From positions 2,604,001-2,668,000 of the forward strand of contig NC_019964.1 in NCBI RefSeq assembly GCF_000328525.1: a stretch of DNA of 64,000 nt. Direction: 5' to 3'. This document shows positions 46,660 to 57,040 of this stretch, piece by piece. How positions within the stretch are numbered: the first letter of the stretch is position 1; each line of letters opens with the position of its first letter. The notes under the pieces were generated by a model, which saw only the letters and a program-made list of their open reading frames with translations, did not search any database and was not told the origin of the DNA. The stretch comes from Halovivax ruber XH-70. Its GTDB lineage: Archaea > Halobacteriota > Halobacteria > Halobacteriales > Natrialbaceae. A program made the translations under genes and the position numbers.

Positions 46660-48840
46660 CTATCGGATCGTGACTGGGTGACTCGCCCGGATGTCTCGTG
46701 AGGAACTGCCAGCGAGGATCGTGTACTCGCCCGGGTCGACCACCCAGTCGGCCAGCGAGTCGTCGTAGTAGGCGAAGTCGTCGGCCGAAAGCGTCAGTTC
46801 GACCACGGACCGTTCACCGGGTGCGAGCGTCACCGTCTCGAACGCGCGAAGTTCTTTCGGCGGGCGAGGGACGCTCGGTCCCATCGGCGCGACGTACACC
46901 TGGACGACCTCGCGCCCGGGCCGATCCCCGGTGTTCTCGACCGGGATAGCGACGGAGATCGGTCGGCTGAGCGCTGTTTCCGCGGGTGACACCGACAGCT
47001 CGCCGTAGTCGAACGTGGTGTAGGACTCGCCGTGACCGAAGGGAAACAGCGGATCGATATCGTGGGCGTCGAAGTGGCGGTAGCCGACGAAGACGCCCTC
47101 CGCGTAGGTGACCGTGTTGGCGACGCCTGGGTACTGTTCGGGAGTGGAGACCGGGTAGTCGTCGAACCGCTCGCCGAACGTGATCGGCAGTTTCCCGCCG
47201 GGGTCGACGTCGCCGAAGACGATGTCCGCCGTCGCCCGCCCGTCTTCCATCCCCGGATACCACAGTTCGCAAACCGCCGGAACCGACGCCACCCACGGCA
47301 TCGTGACGGGGCCGCCGGTGTCGAGGACCACCGCGACGCGGTCGTTCGCCTCGGCGACGGCCGACACGACCTCGTCCTGTGTCCCGTGAAGCGCCATGTC
47401 GTATCGATCAACGCCCTCGGTAGCGGCGTCGTGGACGAAGATCAGCGCACATTCGACGGATTCGGCGACGTCGACCGCCCGGTCGATGCCGTTCGTCGGG
47501 TCCGCGGTGACGATCCGCACGTCCGCACCCAGTCGGGTTTCGATCCCTGCAAGCGGACTCACGGTGTAGGGTGGAGAGACAGCGGAGGAGCCACCGCCAC
47601 CGACCGTCGCCGTGTCGATTGCATCGCCGATGACCGCGAGCGAGTCGATCCGGTCGGGGTCGATCGGCAGGAGGGGATCGCCGTCACCGATCGGCTCGTT
47701 TTTCAGCAACACCGCACCGTGGGCGGCCGTCTCGCGCGCCAGTCGCTGGTGTTCGGCCGTGTTCGCCACGCCGGGCGGACCCACCCGCTCGCCCTGCAAG
47801 ATACCGAATCGCTCCATCTGTCCGAGCGTCCGTTCGATCATCCCGTCGATGGTAGCTTCGTCGACGCTTCCCAGCGTGAGCCCCAGCCGGAGCGGAAGAC
47901 CGTAGAAGAGCCCGTAGGGCATCTCGAGATCCAGCCCGGCCTCGATCGAGCCGTCCCGACTCTTGACGCCGAGAAGCCAGTCAGAGACGGTGAACCCGTC
48001 GAATCCCCACTCATCCTCTAGCACGTCGAACAGGGGTGCGTTCTCCGAAGCGTAGTCGCCGTTGACGCTGTTGTAGGCCGTCATCACCGCCCCGACGTCG
48101 GCCGCTTCGACGGCAGCCCGGAACGCGGGCAGGTAGAGCTCTCGGAGTGCACGCTCGCTTACCTGCGAGTCGACCACGAAGCGCGATCCACGCTGGAGGA
48201 CCGATCTGAGGACGGGAACGTCCGAACCGGTCCGGAAGCGAGGCTTGCCTTCCTGATTGTTCGCGACGAAGTGTTTCGCGGTCGCGATCGTGCCCGCGTC
48301 CTGAATCCCCCGGATCGTGGCCACCGCACCACGGGCGGCGAGGGACGGATCCTCGCCGAAGTACTCGAACGTCCGGCCGCCCGTGGGGACCCGAACGATG
48401 TTGATCGCCGGGGCGAGGAGAACGTCCTGCTCCGCAGCCTTCGCCTCGCGACCCATCGCGTGACCGACGGCGTACAGTCGATCACAGTCCCAGGTCGAGA
48501 TCTGACTCACGCCCGCCGGAAAGGCGGTCGCCGGACCGTGGCGAACGCCGTGTGGCCCGTCGGTCAGTTTCAGCGGTGGAATATCGAGTTCGGGAACGGG
48601 TGCTACGTAGCCCGTCTGGCGGCGATCGAAGGGGTTTCGATCGAACGCGTGACCGTGGGTGAGCGCCGTCTTCTGTCCGAGATCCAGTTCGTCGATCAGT
48701 TCGGCGGGCGATCGGTCGGTCCCCAGCTCGGTCTCTGACTCGTCACCACCCCCGATCGTGCTGGCAACGAGCGCTCCGATTGCCAGCCCAGCGGCCAGCA
48801 CGGACGACAGCCGGCAGGTTGTCGCTGGCACTCTGGACAT
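46660..48840 (-). CDS. Glycoside hydrolase family 3 enzyme (beta-glucosidase-like), exported
   Basis: 726 residues. An N-terminal hydrophobic stretch (~11-28, LSSVLAAGLAIGALVAST) is a signal peptide or anchor. The GH3 barrel shows LTDGPHGVRHGPATAFPAGV, the KHFVANNQE motif and the nucleophile Asp in GFDGFTVSDWLLGV. The second domain follows (AAHGAVLLKNEP, LPITFGERFDDYPVS), ending in a fibronectin III-like domain (GREVVQVYVAP, KELRAFETVTLAPGE). It removes beta-linked sugars from oligosaccharides or glycosides. The sugar dehydrogenase gene lies downstream. Confidence 0.87.
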   Translation of the reverse strand: MSRVPATTCRLSSVLAAGLAIGALVASTIGGGDESETELGTDRSPAELIDELDLGQKTALTHGHAFDRNPFDRRQTGYVAPVPELDIPPLKLTDGPHGVRHGPATAFPAGVSQISTWDCDRLYAVGHAMGREAKAAEQDVLLAPAINIVRVPTGGRTFEYFGEDPSLAARGAVATIRGIQDAGTIATAKHFVANNQEGKPRFRTGSDVPVLRSVLQRGSRFVVDSQVSERALRELYLPAFRAAVEAADVGAVMTAYNSVNGDYASENAPLFDVLEDEWGFDGFTVSDWLLGVKSRDGSIEAGLDLEMPYGLFYGLPLRLGLTLGSVDEATIDGMIERTLGQMERFGILQGERVGPPGVANTAEHQRLARETAAHGAVLLKNEPIGDGDPLLPIDPDRIDSLAVIGDAIDTATVGGGGSSAVSPPYTVSPLAGIETRLGADVRIVTADPTNGIDRAVDVAESVECALIFVHDAATEGVDRYDMALHGTQDEVVSAVAEANDRVAVVLDTGGPVTMPWVASVPAVCELWYPGMEDGRATADIVFGDVDPGGKLPITFGERFDDYPVSTPEQYPGVANTVTYAEGVFVGYRHFDAHDIDPLFPFGHGESYTTFDYGELSVSPAETALSRPISVAIPVENTGDRPGREVVQVYVAPMGPSVPRPPKELRAFETVTLAPGERSVVELTLSADDFAYYDDSLADWVVDPGEYTILAGSSSRDIRASHPVTIR

Positions 48841-49019
48841 ACCACGCGTCGTCGCCGCCGTCGTCGATTACTAGGCACCACAATCCCGTCAGTAACGGCA
48901 GGTTACGACATCGCACGCCGAAGAGACGAAGTGGTGCTGGCAGTCGCTTCTCGCCCACTGGCGGAACGGTCGCTTGGGTTCACCCGCAGTCAGTCGGCTC
49001 TCGACTCGTCGGTGGCCGC

Positions 49020-50705
49020 TTACTCGTCGCTGTCCTCGCCAACGACTTCTAGCGGGCGCATCATGGCGTTGTCTTCGTGTTCTAAGTTGTGACAGTGGAA
49101 CGGATAGGTGCCCGCGTGGTCGTCGAACGCGACCGTGAGCTTGACGTTCTGGTTCGGCATGACCATGACAGTGTCCTTGCCGCTTCGCTCGTTCGGACGC
49201 GGATCCTCGAACTCGTCGGCGCCGAGGTCCTTGCGCCCCTCGACCCAGAACCGGACCAGGTGGAGGTGGATCGGATGGGACTGCATCGTGTCGTTTTTGA
49301 GTTCCCAGGTCTCGGTCGAGCCGAGCTGGGGCCTGATGGCGACGTCGTCGAACGGGCCCCGATCGTTGAGCGTGTGGAACATCGGCGCTTCGTTCATGTC
49401 CATCTGCATGGTGATCTCTCGGGTCTCGACGGCGTCCGCCGGATCCGGTCGCTCGGGCGTCGGGAACTCGATCTCGTGCGGATCGCGCGACGGATCGTCG
49501 ACGCGATCGCGCGAGACGCGAAACTGCATGACTTCGTCCAGATCGGGCGCCGGACTGCTCGTGTTCGGATTGTGGTGGTCGCCGTGCGGATAGGGGAAGA
49601 GGGCGTGATTGGTGACGGTGAACGTCTCGCCGGGGAAGTCAGCGAAGTCGATGACGACTTCCGCGCGTTCGAACGGCGAGAGCAAGAGTGTGCCGAGGTC
49701 GCCGTACGGACCGACCCCGACGACCTCGTCTAAGTAGCCGTGACCGGCGGAGAGCTGCGTCATCTCGGGGACCTCCTCGCTATCGTCCGCCTCGTTTCTG
49801 AGTCGGAGTCCCCAGGTGCGCCCGTTCGACGGATTGAGAATGCGAAAGCGGTATCGACGTGGCTCGACCTCCATGTACGGCCAGATCGCCCCGTTGACCG
49901 TGGCTTTCTCGCCGCCGAACATGGGGACGAACTCGTCGGGATAGTACAGTGCGCCGTCGTCGGTGACCGATCGGTCGGCCAGGACGAGCGTGACGTCGTA
50001 CTCACCGGTTGGGAGGCCGAGTTGCCGTTCGGACCCGTCTCGAACGAGGTACGGACCGATGACTCCAGCGTAGTTGTTCAGTCGGCTGATGGCACGCGTG
50101 TGGTCGTGGTAGGTCGTCGAGAGGCGGGGCTGTTGATTGGGGATCACTTGTACGTCCCTGCTCCGGCGAGGCCCAGTGACGCCGTCCGGTGACACCCACA
50201 TGTCCGCCTGTCCGTCTGACGCGGCCTGCACGGCGAGTCCGTGGAAGTGAATCGAGTTGCGTACCTCGGGAACGGGGCCGTCGTGACCGGGGTAGTTCGC
50301 CGTCGTGGTCCCCGCGATTCGCTCGTCGACCGAGAGCAGGTGTTCGTCGGGCAACCCGCTGTTGTCCACCTCGACCGCGAGCTGGAGGCCACGAAATCCG
50401 GGGATGATCGGCCCGGGGAACTGGCCGTCGAACCCCCAGAGTGTCGTCTCCGGCAGATCGGGATGGAGCTGCTGGGTGAACTCCGTGATCTCGAGATTGT
50501 GGTACTGACCGATCCCAACCCAGTCGTCGGGGTCGCGTTCGTCGAGGATCGGCAACGGCTGCACGTACTTCTCGAGTTCCGGCCCCTCGTGGTCCTGCAA
50601 TCGGTCGTCCGAATTCGACCGGCCGACGACTCCGGCCGACGCGAGGCCGGCCAACCCGGTGGCACCGCCAAGCTGGAGGAGTCGACGCCTGGATACCGGC
50701 CGCAT
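49020..50705 (-). CDS. Multicopper oxidase (laccase-like), Tat-exported
   Basis: 561 residues. The Tat signal is SRRRLLQLGGATGLAGLASA. All copper motifs are visible: SIHFHG, TYHDHTRA, SHPIHLHLVRFW and PFHCHNLEHEDNAMM (type 1 Cys and His, type 2/3 His). Overall layout is of the CotA/bilirubin-oxidase/LccA type. It would oxidise phenolics or metals at the cell surface with O2. The ATG at 50705 is chosen since it begins the Tat signal; the frame is open upstream through an AT-rich promoter region. Confidence 0.87.
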   Translation of the reverse strand: MRPVSRRRLLQLGGATGLAGLASAGVVGRSNSDDRLQDHEGPELEKYVQPLPILDERDPDDWVGIGQYHNLEITEFTQQLHPDLPETTLWGFDGQFPGPIIPGFRGLQLAVEVDNSGLPDEHLLSVDERIAGTTTANYPGHDGPVPEVRNSIHFHGLAVQAASDGQADMWVSPDGVTGPRRSRDVQVIPNQQPRLSTTYHDHTRAISRLNNYAGVIGPYLVRDGSERQLGLPTGEYDVTLVLADRSVTDDGALYYPDEFVPMFGGEKATVNGAIWPYMEVEPRRYRFRILNPSNGRTWGLRLRNEADDSEEVPEMTQLSAGHGYLDEVVGVGPYGDLGTLLLSPFERAEVVIDFADFPGETFTVTNHALFPYPHGDHHNPNTSSPAPDLDEVMQFRVSRDRVDDPSRDPHEIEFPTPERPDPADAVETREITMQMDMNEAPMFHTLNDRGPFDDVAIRPQLGSTETWELKNDTMQSHPIHLHLVRFWVEGRKDLGADEFEDPRPNERSGKDTVMVMPNQNVKLTVAFDDHAGTYPFHCHNLEHEDNAMMRPLEVVGEDSDE

Positions 50706-51002
50706 CAGTTCCACCCCCGGACCGGACCTGCAGTGCGTCCGGCGACAGTCGCTCGATACGTCCGTTCTGATACCGTGCTCTCGGATACCATATCCCCCAC
50801 AAACACAGACAGCAGAAATTAATCTTTTTATTATAGTAGCTTCAATTATATATTTCCGGTTTTGTGAGCGACGGGTGACGCAGGAGGCAGGGAGGAACCT
50901 GCAGAAGCAGATCGGGTCAACGAACGACCACACACAACCGTTACCCGACGCAGTCGATCAAAAGACTAAACGGTTTTAGTACCCCGTCCAAATACTCCGA
51001 CA

Positions 51003-52826
51003 ATGAGTGGGGCCGACGAGACGTCCGTAACACGTGAACCCGACGGACAAGACGAATCAGACGTCCCGACGAGTGGCGAAGTCGTCCCCGAGCGATTCTC
51101 CTCCGACGAACTGTTCCAGCGGATCATCGCCGACGCGGACCACGAGATCACCTCTGGAACGCGCGAACTCTTCTTCAGCGCCGTGGCCGGCGGACTCGCG
51201 ATTTCGATTACGTTTCTCGTCTACGCGTCGCTCTACCCCCAGGCCGACGGCGGGATCGCACGCGTGTTGCTGTACCCGCTCGGATTCATCTACATCATCA
51301 TCGGCGGCTACCAGCTCTACACGGAGAACACCCTTCCCCCGGTCGCGCTGACGCTCGAACGACTGGCGTCCGTGCCCTCGCTCCTTCGCCACTGGCTGAT
51401 CGTCCTCCTCGGTAACTTCGCGGGCGGGGCGATCGGTGCGATCGTCCTCGCCTACGGCGGCGTGTTCGAGCAGCCGGCCGTCGACGCGGCGATCATGTTC
51501 GCCGAAGACGGGGTCGCCACCGCCCGGTGGGACCTGTTCTTCAAGGGTGCGTTCGCCGGACTCGTCGTCGCCGGCCTCGTCTGGGTCGACTTCGCGGCCC
51601 GCGATACGATCTCTCGGGTCGTCCTCATCTACATCGCCTTCCTGACGATCCCCCTCGGGAATCTCTTCCACGTCGTCGTCTCCTTCACGGAGGTCGTCTT
51701 CGCGATGTTGGTCACCGACCAGATCGCGTTCATCCCTGGAATGACCGACTTCGTGATCCCGGTGTTGCTCGGGAACACGATCGGCGGCGTCGTGCTCCTC
51801 ACGGTCGTCAACTACTATCAGACGAGCGAGCACCGCCTCGAATCCGGTCGATTCGCCGACGCGAGAAAGCTCTCGGTGCGCGAGTGGCTCGCCGGTGGCC
51901 TCGCCGGACGGACGTACGTCCCGGTCGTAGACACGATCGAAGAGATCGTCAGGGACACGGATTCCTACCGCGTACTCGTCCCGATTTCGAACCCCCGAAC
52001 CGAACGGGACCTGGTCAAACTGGCGTGTACCCTCGCCGGGTCGCGAAAGACCGGCGCCGTCCACGTCGTCCACTTCGTGCAGGCACCCGAACACGGCGCC
52101 TTCCACGGCGACCCCGAGCAGCACGATCGGATTGTCGAAGCGTCCGAGCGCCAACTGGAAACCTTCGAACCGATGGGTGAACACCACGACATCGAGTTCC
52201 AGACGTCGACCGTCGTCACGCCCCGGTCCTTCGAAGACGTGTTCGACACGGCGAACCGGCTGAGTCCCGACCTCGTCCTCATGGGCTGGGGCCGTGATAC
52301 GGTCTGGTCGTCGGCACGAGCCGAACGACCGCTCGACGAACTCACCAACCAGTTGCCGACCGACTTCCTGATCGTCAGAGATCGCGGCCTCGAACCCGAC
52401 GAGATCCTCCTCCCGACGGCAGGCGGGCCGAACGCGGGTCTCGGCGCCGAGATCGCCGGAATACTGCAGACCACTGCAGACATCGAGGTCACCCTGCTAC
52501 ACGTCGTCGACGGGCCGGCAGAACGCGAGGCAGGCGAACGATTCCTCCACAAACTGGCCGACGACTACGACCTCGACGAGCCGAATCTCGTCGTCGACAC
52601 GTCCGGCGACATCGAGCGAGCGATCTGCGATGCGGCCCACAATCGAGCGATGGTCATCATCGGCGCCAGCGAGCGCGGTTTGCTCTCCCGGCTCGTCACC
52701 GATTCGTTGCACCTCTCGATCCTGGACGACGTCGAGGGGTCGATGCTCCTCGCCGAGCGACCTTCCGAACGGACGTTCATCGAACGGCTGATCGGTGCGG
52801 GGAGTCGTGAGAACAGACGTGAGTGA
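51003..52826 (+). CDS. Formate/nitrite-type channel fused to UspA-like domains
   Basis: 607 residues. After an acidic ~45-residue tail, residues ~50-280 hold the six helices of the FNT fold, including GNFAGGAIGAIVLAYGG, FFKGAFAGLVVAGLVWVDFA and LLGNTIGGVVLLTVVNYYQ. From ~315 on, two UspA-like domains follow (YRVLVPISNPRTERDLVKLA; LLPTAGGPNAGLGAEIAGIL ... AMVIIGASERGLLSRLVTDS, an ATP-loop-like end). Stress-protein domains on a small-anion channel would allow gating by nucleotide or stress state. The substrate (formate, nitrite, hydrosulfide) is not clear. A TTTTAGTACC box ~25 nt upstream suits a leaderless mRNA. Confidence 0.8.
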   Translation: MSGADETSVTREPDGQDESDVPTSGEVVPERFSSDELFQRIIADADHEITSGTRELFFSAVAGGLAISITFLVYASLYPQADGGIARVLLYPLGFIYIIIGGYQLYTENTLPPVALTLERLASVPSLLRHWLIVLLGNFAGGAIGAIVLAYGGVFEQPAVDAAIMFAEDGVATARWDLFFKGAFAGLVVAGLVWVDFAARDTISRVVLIYIAFLTIPLGNLFHVVVSFTEVVFAMLVTDQIAFIPGMTDFVIPVLLGNTIGGVVLLTVVNYYQTSEHRLESGRFADARKLSVREWLAGGLAGRTYVPVVDTIEEIVRDTDSYRVLVPISNPRTERDLVKLACTLAGSRKTGAVHVVHFVQAPEHGAFHGDPEQHDRIVEASERQLETFEPMGEHHDIEFQTSTVVTPRSFEDVFDTANRLSPDLVLMGWGRDTVWSSARAERPLDELTNQLPTDFLIVRDRGLEPDEILLPTAGGPNAGLGAEIAGILQTTADIEVTLLHVVDGPAEREAGERFLHKLADDYDLDEPNLVVDTSGDIERAICDAAHNRAMVIIGASERGLLSRLVTDSLHLSILDDVEGSMLLAERPSERTFIERLIGAGSRENRRE

Positions 52827-52943
52827 CGGTTCCCGGGGACACTCGTAGAACGAACGGTCCCCAACGGAACTGCCTGGTTCGATCGGTGGAACGGACGATC
52901 GAACTGGAAAGACATATAGGATTTCTGTGACTGTGACACGGCA

Positions 52944-54056
52944 ATGATCGAGCGGATCGCGAGCATCGACGTCGGCCGGGCCGTCGCGATCGGCTTCGTC
53001 GTCGTCCTCCACGCCGAAGTGTTTCGCGGCATGGGCGTGGCCGGCAACGCCGTCTACTTCGCGACGGACGCGGTCGGTCGGTTCGCCGTCCCGTTTTTCT
53101 TCCTGACGTCGGGCTACCTCTTCGCGAGGAATACCGACCGAAGCCCGGCCGAGAACTACGTCCGCTCGTACGTCACTCGCGTGGCGAGTATCTACGGATA
53201 CGCCGTGGCAATCTACCTGCCACTCGCGGTGGTGACCGCCGGCGCGCTCGCCAGTCAGTCCGGGGCGTCGGTCGGGCAGGCGGTGATCGAATCGCTGGCC
53301 TCGGGTCTCGACCCGCTCGGACTGGCCTACTACGGCGACTCGATCATCTACCACCTCTGGTTCCTCCCCGCCCTGCTCTTCTCGATCGCCTTCCTCTACG
53401 CGTTCGTCGCGACGGGACTGATCCGGTTCGCCCTGCCGATCGCCGCGTGTCTGCACGTGATCGGCCTGCTCGCCGAGAGCTACACGATGGGACCGACACT
53501 TTCGATCCAGGCCAGGGACGCCCTGTTCTTCGGGGCGTTCTACACGACGCTCGGCTACAGCATGCACACGTGGTCGTGGCAACCGGATCCGGACCGCCGC
53601 AACCGATATCTGGGACTGGCAGCGCTCGGGGCGGTCGGACACTTCGCCGAACACTACGTCCTCGGATACGTTCTCACCGACGAAACGCTGCGAACGACGG
53701 CCTACACGCCGGAATTCAGTCTTCTCACAATATTTTATTCGACGGCGCTGTTCTGCTACGTCCTCGCCACGCCGTCACTCGGTCGCGAGACGCCCGTGCC
53801 GACGATCGGCCGATACGCCGTCGGGGTCTACGTCTATCACCCGATCGTGCTCTTTGCCCTCGACGGGATCGCCGCGTTCTTCGGCGTGGCGAACGCCGGA
53901 ATACTCCCCGTAATCGGCTGGGAGTTACTGGTCCCGGTCGTCGCGTACGCCGTCTCGCTCGCGGGGTATCGACGCATGAAAGAACGAGATGCAAGTGATC
54001 GTCTCCGCCGAGCCATCGTCGCAGCGATATCAACAAGAACGACCAGCGAGCGGTAA
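52944..54056 (+). CDS. Acyltransferase 3-family membrane protein
   Basis: 370 residues with ~10 membrane helices. The N-terminal block SIDVGRAVAIGFVVVLHAEV carries the conserved Arg and His of acyltransferase 3 proteins, followed by RFAVPFFFLTSGYLFAR and later IIYHLWFLPALLFSIAFLYA. Such enzymes transfer acyl groups to surface polysaccharides or lipids. A GACATATAGG box (52911-52920) ~28 nt before the ATG gives a leaderless mRNA. Convergent with the dehydrogenase gene. Confidence 0.75.
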   Translation: MIERIASIDVGRAVAIGFVVVLHAEVFRGMGVAGNAVYFATDAVGRFAVPFFFLTSGYLFARNTDRSPAENYVRSYVTRVASIYGYAVAIYLPLAVVTAGALASQSGASVGQAVIESLASGLDPLGLAYYGDSIIYHLWFLPALLFSIAFLYAFVATGLIRFALPIAACLHVIGLLAESYTMGPTLSIQARDALFFGAFYTTLGYSMHTWSWQPDPDRRNRYLGLAALGAVGHFAEHYVLGYVLTDETLRTTAYTPEFSLLTIFYSTALFCYVLATPSLGRETPVPTIGRYAVGVYVYHPIVLFALDGIAAFFGVANAGILPVIGWELLVPVVAYAVSLAGYRRMKERDASDRLRRAIVAAISTRTTSER

Positions 54057-54105
54057 GGCAGCCAATTTTCGGTCCGGGAACGCAATCGGTGCCGCCGACC
54101 GTCGA

Positions 54106-55161
<1,056 letters not shown>

Positions 55162-55297
55162 ACCGAACGGTTCGGGTTCTACGTGAAAACACTACTGACA
55201 TGCGCCTCGCTCAAGCACGACTCACGCCCGTTATGTGCCGTTGGCAATTGTTGCGTGTCGGATCGAACGAGGTCCGACCAGTCTAGATCGACCTGAC

Positions 55298-56230
55298 TCA
55301 CCGATCACCGTCGTCGATGGAAACGAGTTCCTCGACGCTGGGAACGTCCGCAGCGGCATCGGCGATCTGGGTGAGGCGCTGTCCGTGCTTTTCCATCGCG
55401 TATGTGGCGAGTTCGCCCGGCTTGAGCCCGACGGGTTCCTCGTCGGGGGCAAAGCGGTCGTCTTCGGTGATTCCCTGGACCAGTGGAAGGAGTTCGGCGA
55501 CGGTGTCTTCGATCAGCGACGGCGCGATCTCGCCCGCTTCGACGAGGGCTTCGAGCTGATTCATCCCGAAGCCGACGTGGCGGCCCTCGTCGCTTCGGAT
55601 CCGGTCGAACCCTTCCACGAGGCCGGGGAGGTGGGGCAGGTCGTCGAACTCGCCGCCGAACGACCGACTCATGCCGTAGTAACCGGTCTGGGCGAGGATG
55701 CCCTCGACCGTGAGATGGTAGTGACAGTACGCGAGCGCCCGGTTCTCGGGCGTGTCGTCCTCGAGAAGCCGGTGCATGGCCCGTCGATTCCGCTCGAACA
55801 GTTCGAGGTAGGCGTCGTCGAACCACCGATCGGCCCGCGGACTCGTCCGCTCCCAGCCCAGATAGTCCTCGACGCCCCAGACCACCGTCCGCCAGTAACG
55901 GTCGAAGAAGTCGGCGTGCTTGGCCTCCTCGTAGAGCTGCGTGGTGAGGAACAACTGGTCGTCGATATCGTCGAGGACGACGGCGAGCGGCGCCAGATCC
56001 TCGGTCACGGCGTCCTCGCCGGCGCCGAACTTGGCGATGCCGGTGACGATCGCGTCCAGTTCCGCCCGATCGAAGTCGTCAGCGTCGTCGGCGTAGGCAC
56101 GGAGGTTCTCGAGATCCGTCTCCAGCTCGATCTCGGCGGGATCCCAGTGGCGCTCGACTGCGTTTCGGTAGTAGCGGTTCGGCCGCGAGCCTCGATCCAT
56201 CAACTCGGTGGGACTGTACTCGCTTTCCAT
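55298..56230 (-). CDS. R2-like dinuclear metal oxidase (ribonucleotide reductase beta-like/R2lox-like)
   Basis: 310 residues, all-helical ferritin-like fold. Metal ligands appear as Glu in ITGIAKFGAGEDAVTEDL, Glu/His in YEEAKHADFFDRY, Glu in LTVEGILAQTGYY, and Glu/His in DEGRHVGFGMNQL. The length and the EEAKH and VEG motifs fit the R2-like ligand-binding oxidases better than class I R2 (no radical-transfer C-terminus). No ribonucleotide reductase large subunit is nearby. The reaction is unknown. Confidence 0.7.
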   Translation of the reverse strand: MESEYSPTELMDRGSRPNRYYRNAVERHWDPAEIELETDLENLRAYADDADDFDRAELDAIVTGIAKFGAGEDAVTEDLAPLAVVLDDIDDQLFLTTQLYEEAKHADFFDRYWRTVVWGVEDYLGWERTSPRADRWFDDAYLELFERNRRAMHRLLEDDTPENRALAYCHYHLTVEGILAQTGYYGMSRSFGGEFDDLPHLPGLVEGFDRIRSDEGRHVGFGMNQLEALVEAGEIAPSLIEDTVAELLPLVQGITEDDRFAPDEEPVGLKPGELATYAMEKHGQRLTQIADAAADVPSVEELVSIDDGDR

Positions 56231-56291
56231 GAGCGAGCTTCGCCGGGCACACCATTAATCGTGGTGACGAATATGCCGACCCCAGCCTGAG

Positions 56292-56306
56292 GAGAAAAGT
56301 TTTCTC
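56292..56306. promoter_or_regulatory. Palindromic operator/promoter of vapBC
   Basis: GAGAAAAGTTTTCTC is a perfect inverted repeat about a central G. It is AT-rich and centred ~30 nt before the antitoxin ATG at 56329, so it overlaps where the TATA box must be. Autorepression by the antitoxin or complex is the usual arrangement. Confidence 0.55.
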
Positions 56307-56328
56307 AGTAGAAAGCCCAACTAGAGAT

Positions 56329-56607
56329 ATGAGCACCTCGGTCAAGGTAACGGACGAGACGAAGTCCCGACTCGAAGAACTTCAGGCTGAAATACGTCTG
56401 GAGACGGGTCGTACGGTCACACAACAGGAGTTGCTCGAACGGATAGTGACGAGCACGCACACCTCCAAGAGTGAACTTGTCGAGGCGTTTCGTGACGAAT
56501 TCGAGGGACTCTCCGAACAACAGATCGAACGGTGGCTGTCCGGTACGATCAATTCCGGCGTTGAAACGCGAGAAGACGACATTGACGACATCGTATACGG
56601 CGGATGA
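56329..56607 (+). CDS. vapB: VapB-type antitoxin
   Basis: 92 residues. The N-terminus (STSVKVTDETKSRLEELQAE) and the following helix (TVTQQELLERIVTS) look like a ribbon-helix-helix DNA-binding domain; the acidic C-terminal part (LSEQQIERWLSGTINSGVET) would wrap the toxin. The stop overlaps the vapC start (ATGA). The palindrome at 56292-56306 is its likely operator. Confidence 0.75.
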   Translation: MSTSVKVTDETKSRLEELQAEIRLETGRTVTQQELLERIVTSTHTSKSELVEAFRDEFEGLSEQQIERWLSGTINSGVETREDDIDDIVYGG

Positions 56608-57035
56608 GTGTCTTTATCGACACGGGTGTCTTTTTCGCCCAGCATGACGAAGCAGCCCCGCGACACCCAAAAGCGACCGAAGCGATGAGTAGCGTTCTCG
56701 GCGGTACATTCGGACAGCCCTACACGAGCGACTACGTAATCGACGAGACCATTACGCTGACGCGGAAACGGAGTGGAAGCTACGAGGCTGCGTTGACCGC
56801 CGGCCAACGAATTCTCGGACTCGAGGGCTACCCGGATCACATCCAGACGATTCAGATAACCACGGAACTCTTCGAACACTCACTGAAGACGTTCCGGCAG
56901 TACAGCGATCATGAACTGAGTTTCACCGACGCTTGTACCATCGCGGTGGTCGAGAAGTACGATATCGATTCCGTTCTTAGTTTCGACGACGACTTCGACG
57001 GAATCGTCGAGCGAATCGACCCGAGTACAGTATAG
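56604..57035 (+). CDS. vapC: VapC-type PIN-domain toxin
   Basis: 143 residues. PIN nuclease acidic residues are in place: Asp6 (SVFIDTGVFF), Glu48 (YVIDETITL), Asp109 (LSFTDACTIAV) and Asp128-130 (SFDDDFDG). VapC toxins cleave tRNA or rRNA. Length and pairing with VapB are standard. Convergent with the Fe-S oxidoreductase gene, whose stop lies 5 nt further on. Confidence 0.85.
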   Translation: MSVFIDTGVFFAQHDEAAPRHPKATEAMSSVLGGTFGQPYTSDYVIDETITLTRKRSGSYEAALTAGQRILGLEGYPDHIQTIQITTELFEHSLKTFRQYSDHELSFTDACTIAVVEKYDIDSVLSFDDDFDGIVERIDPSTV

Positions 57036-57040
57036 CTGTC

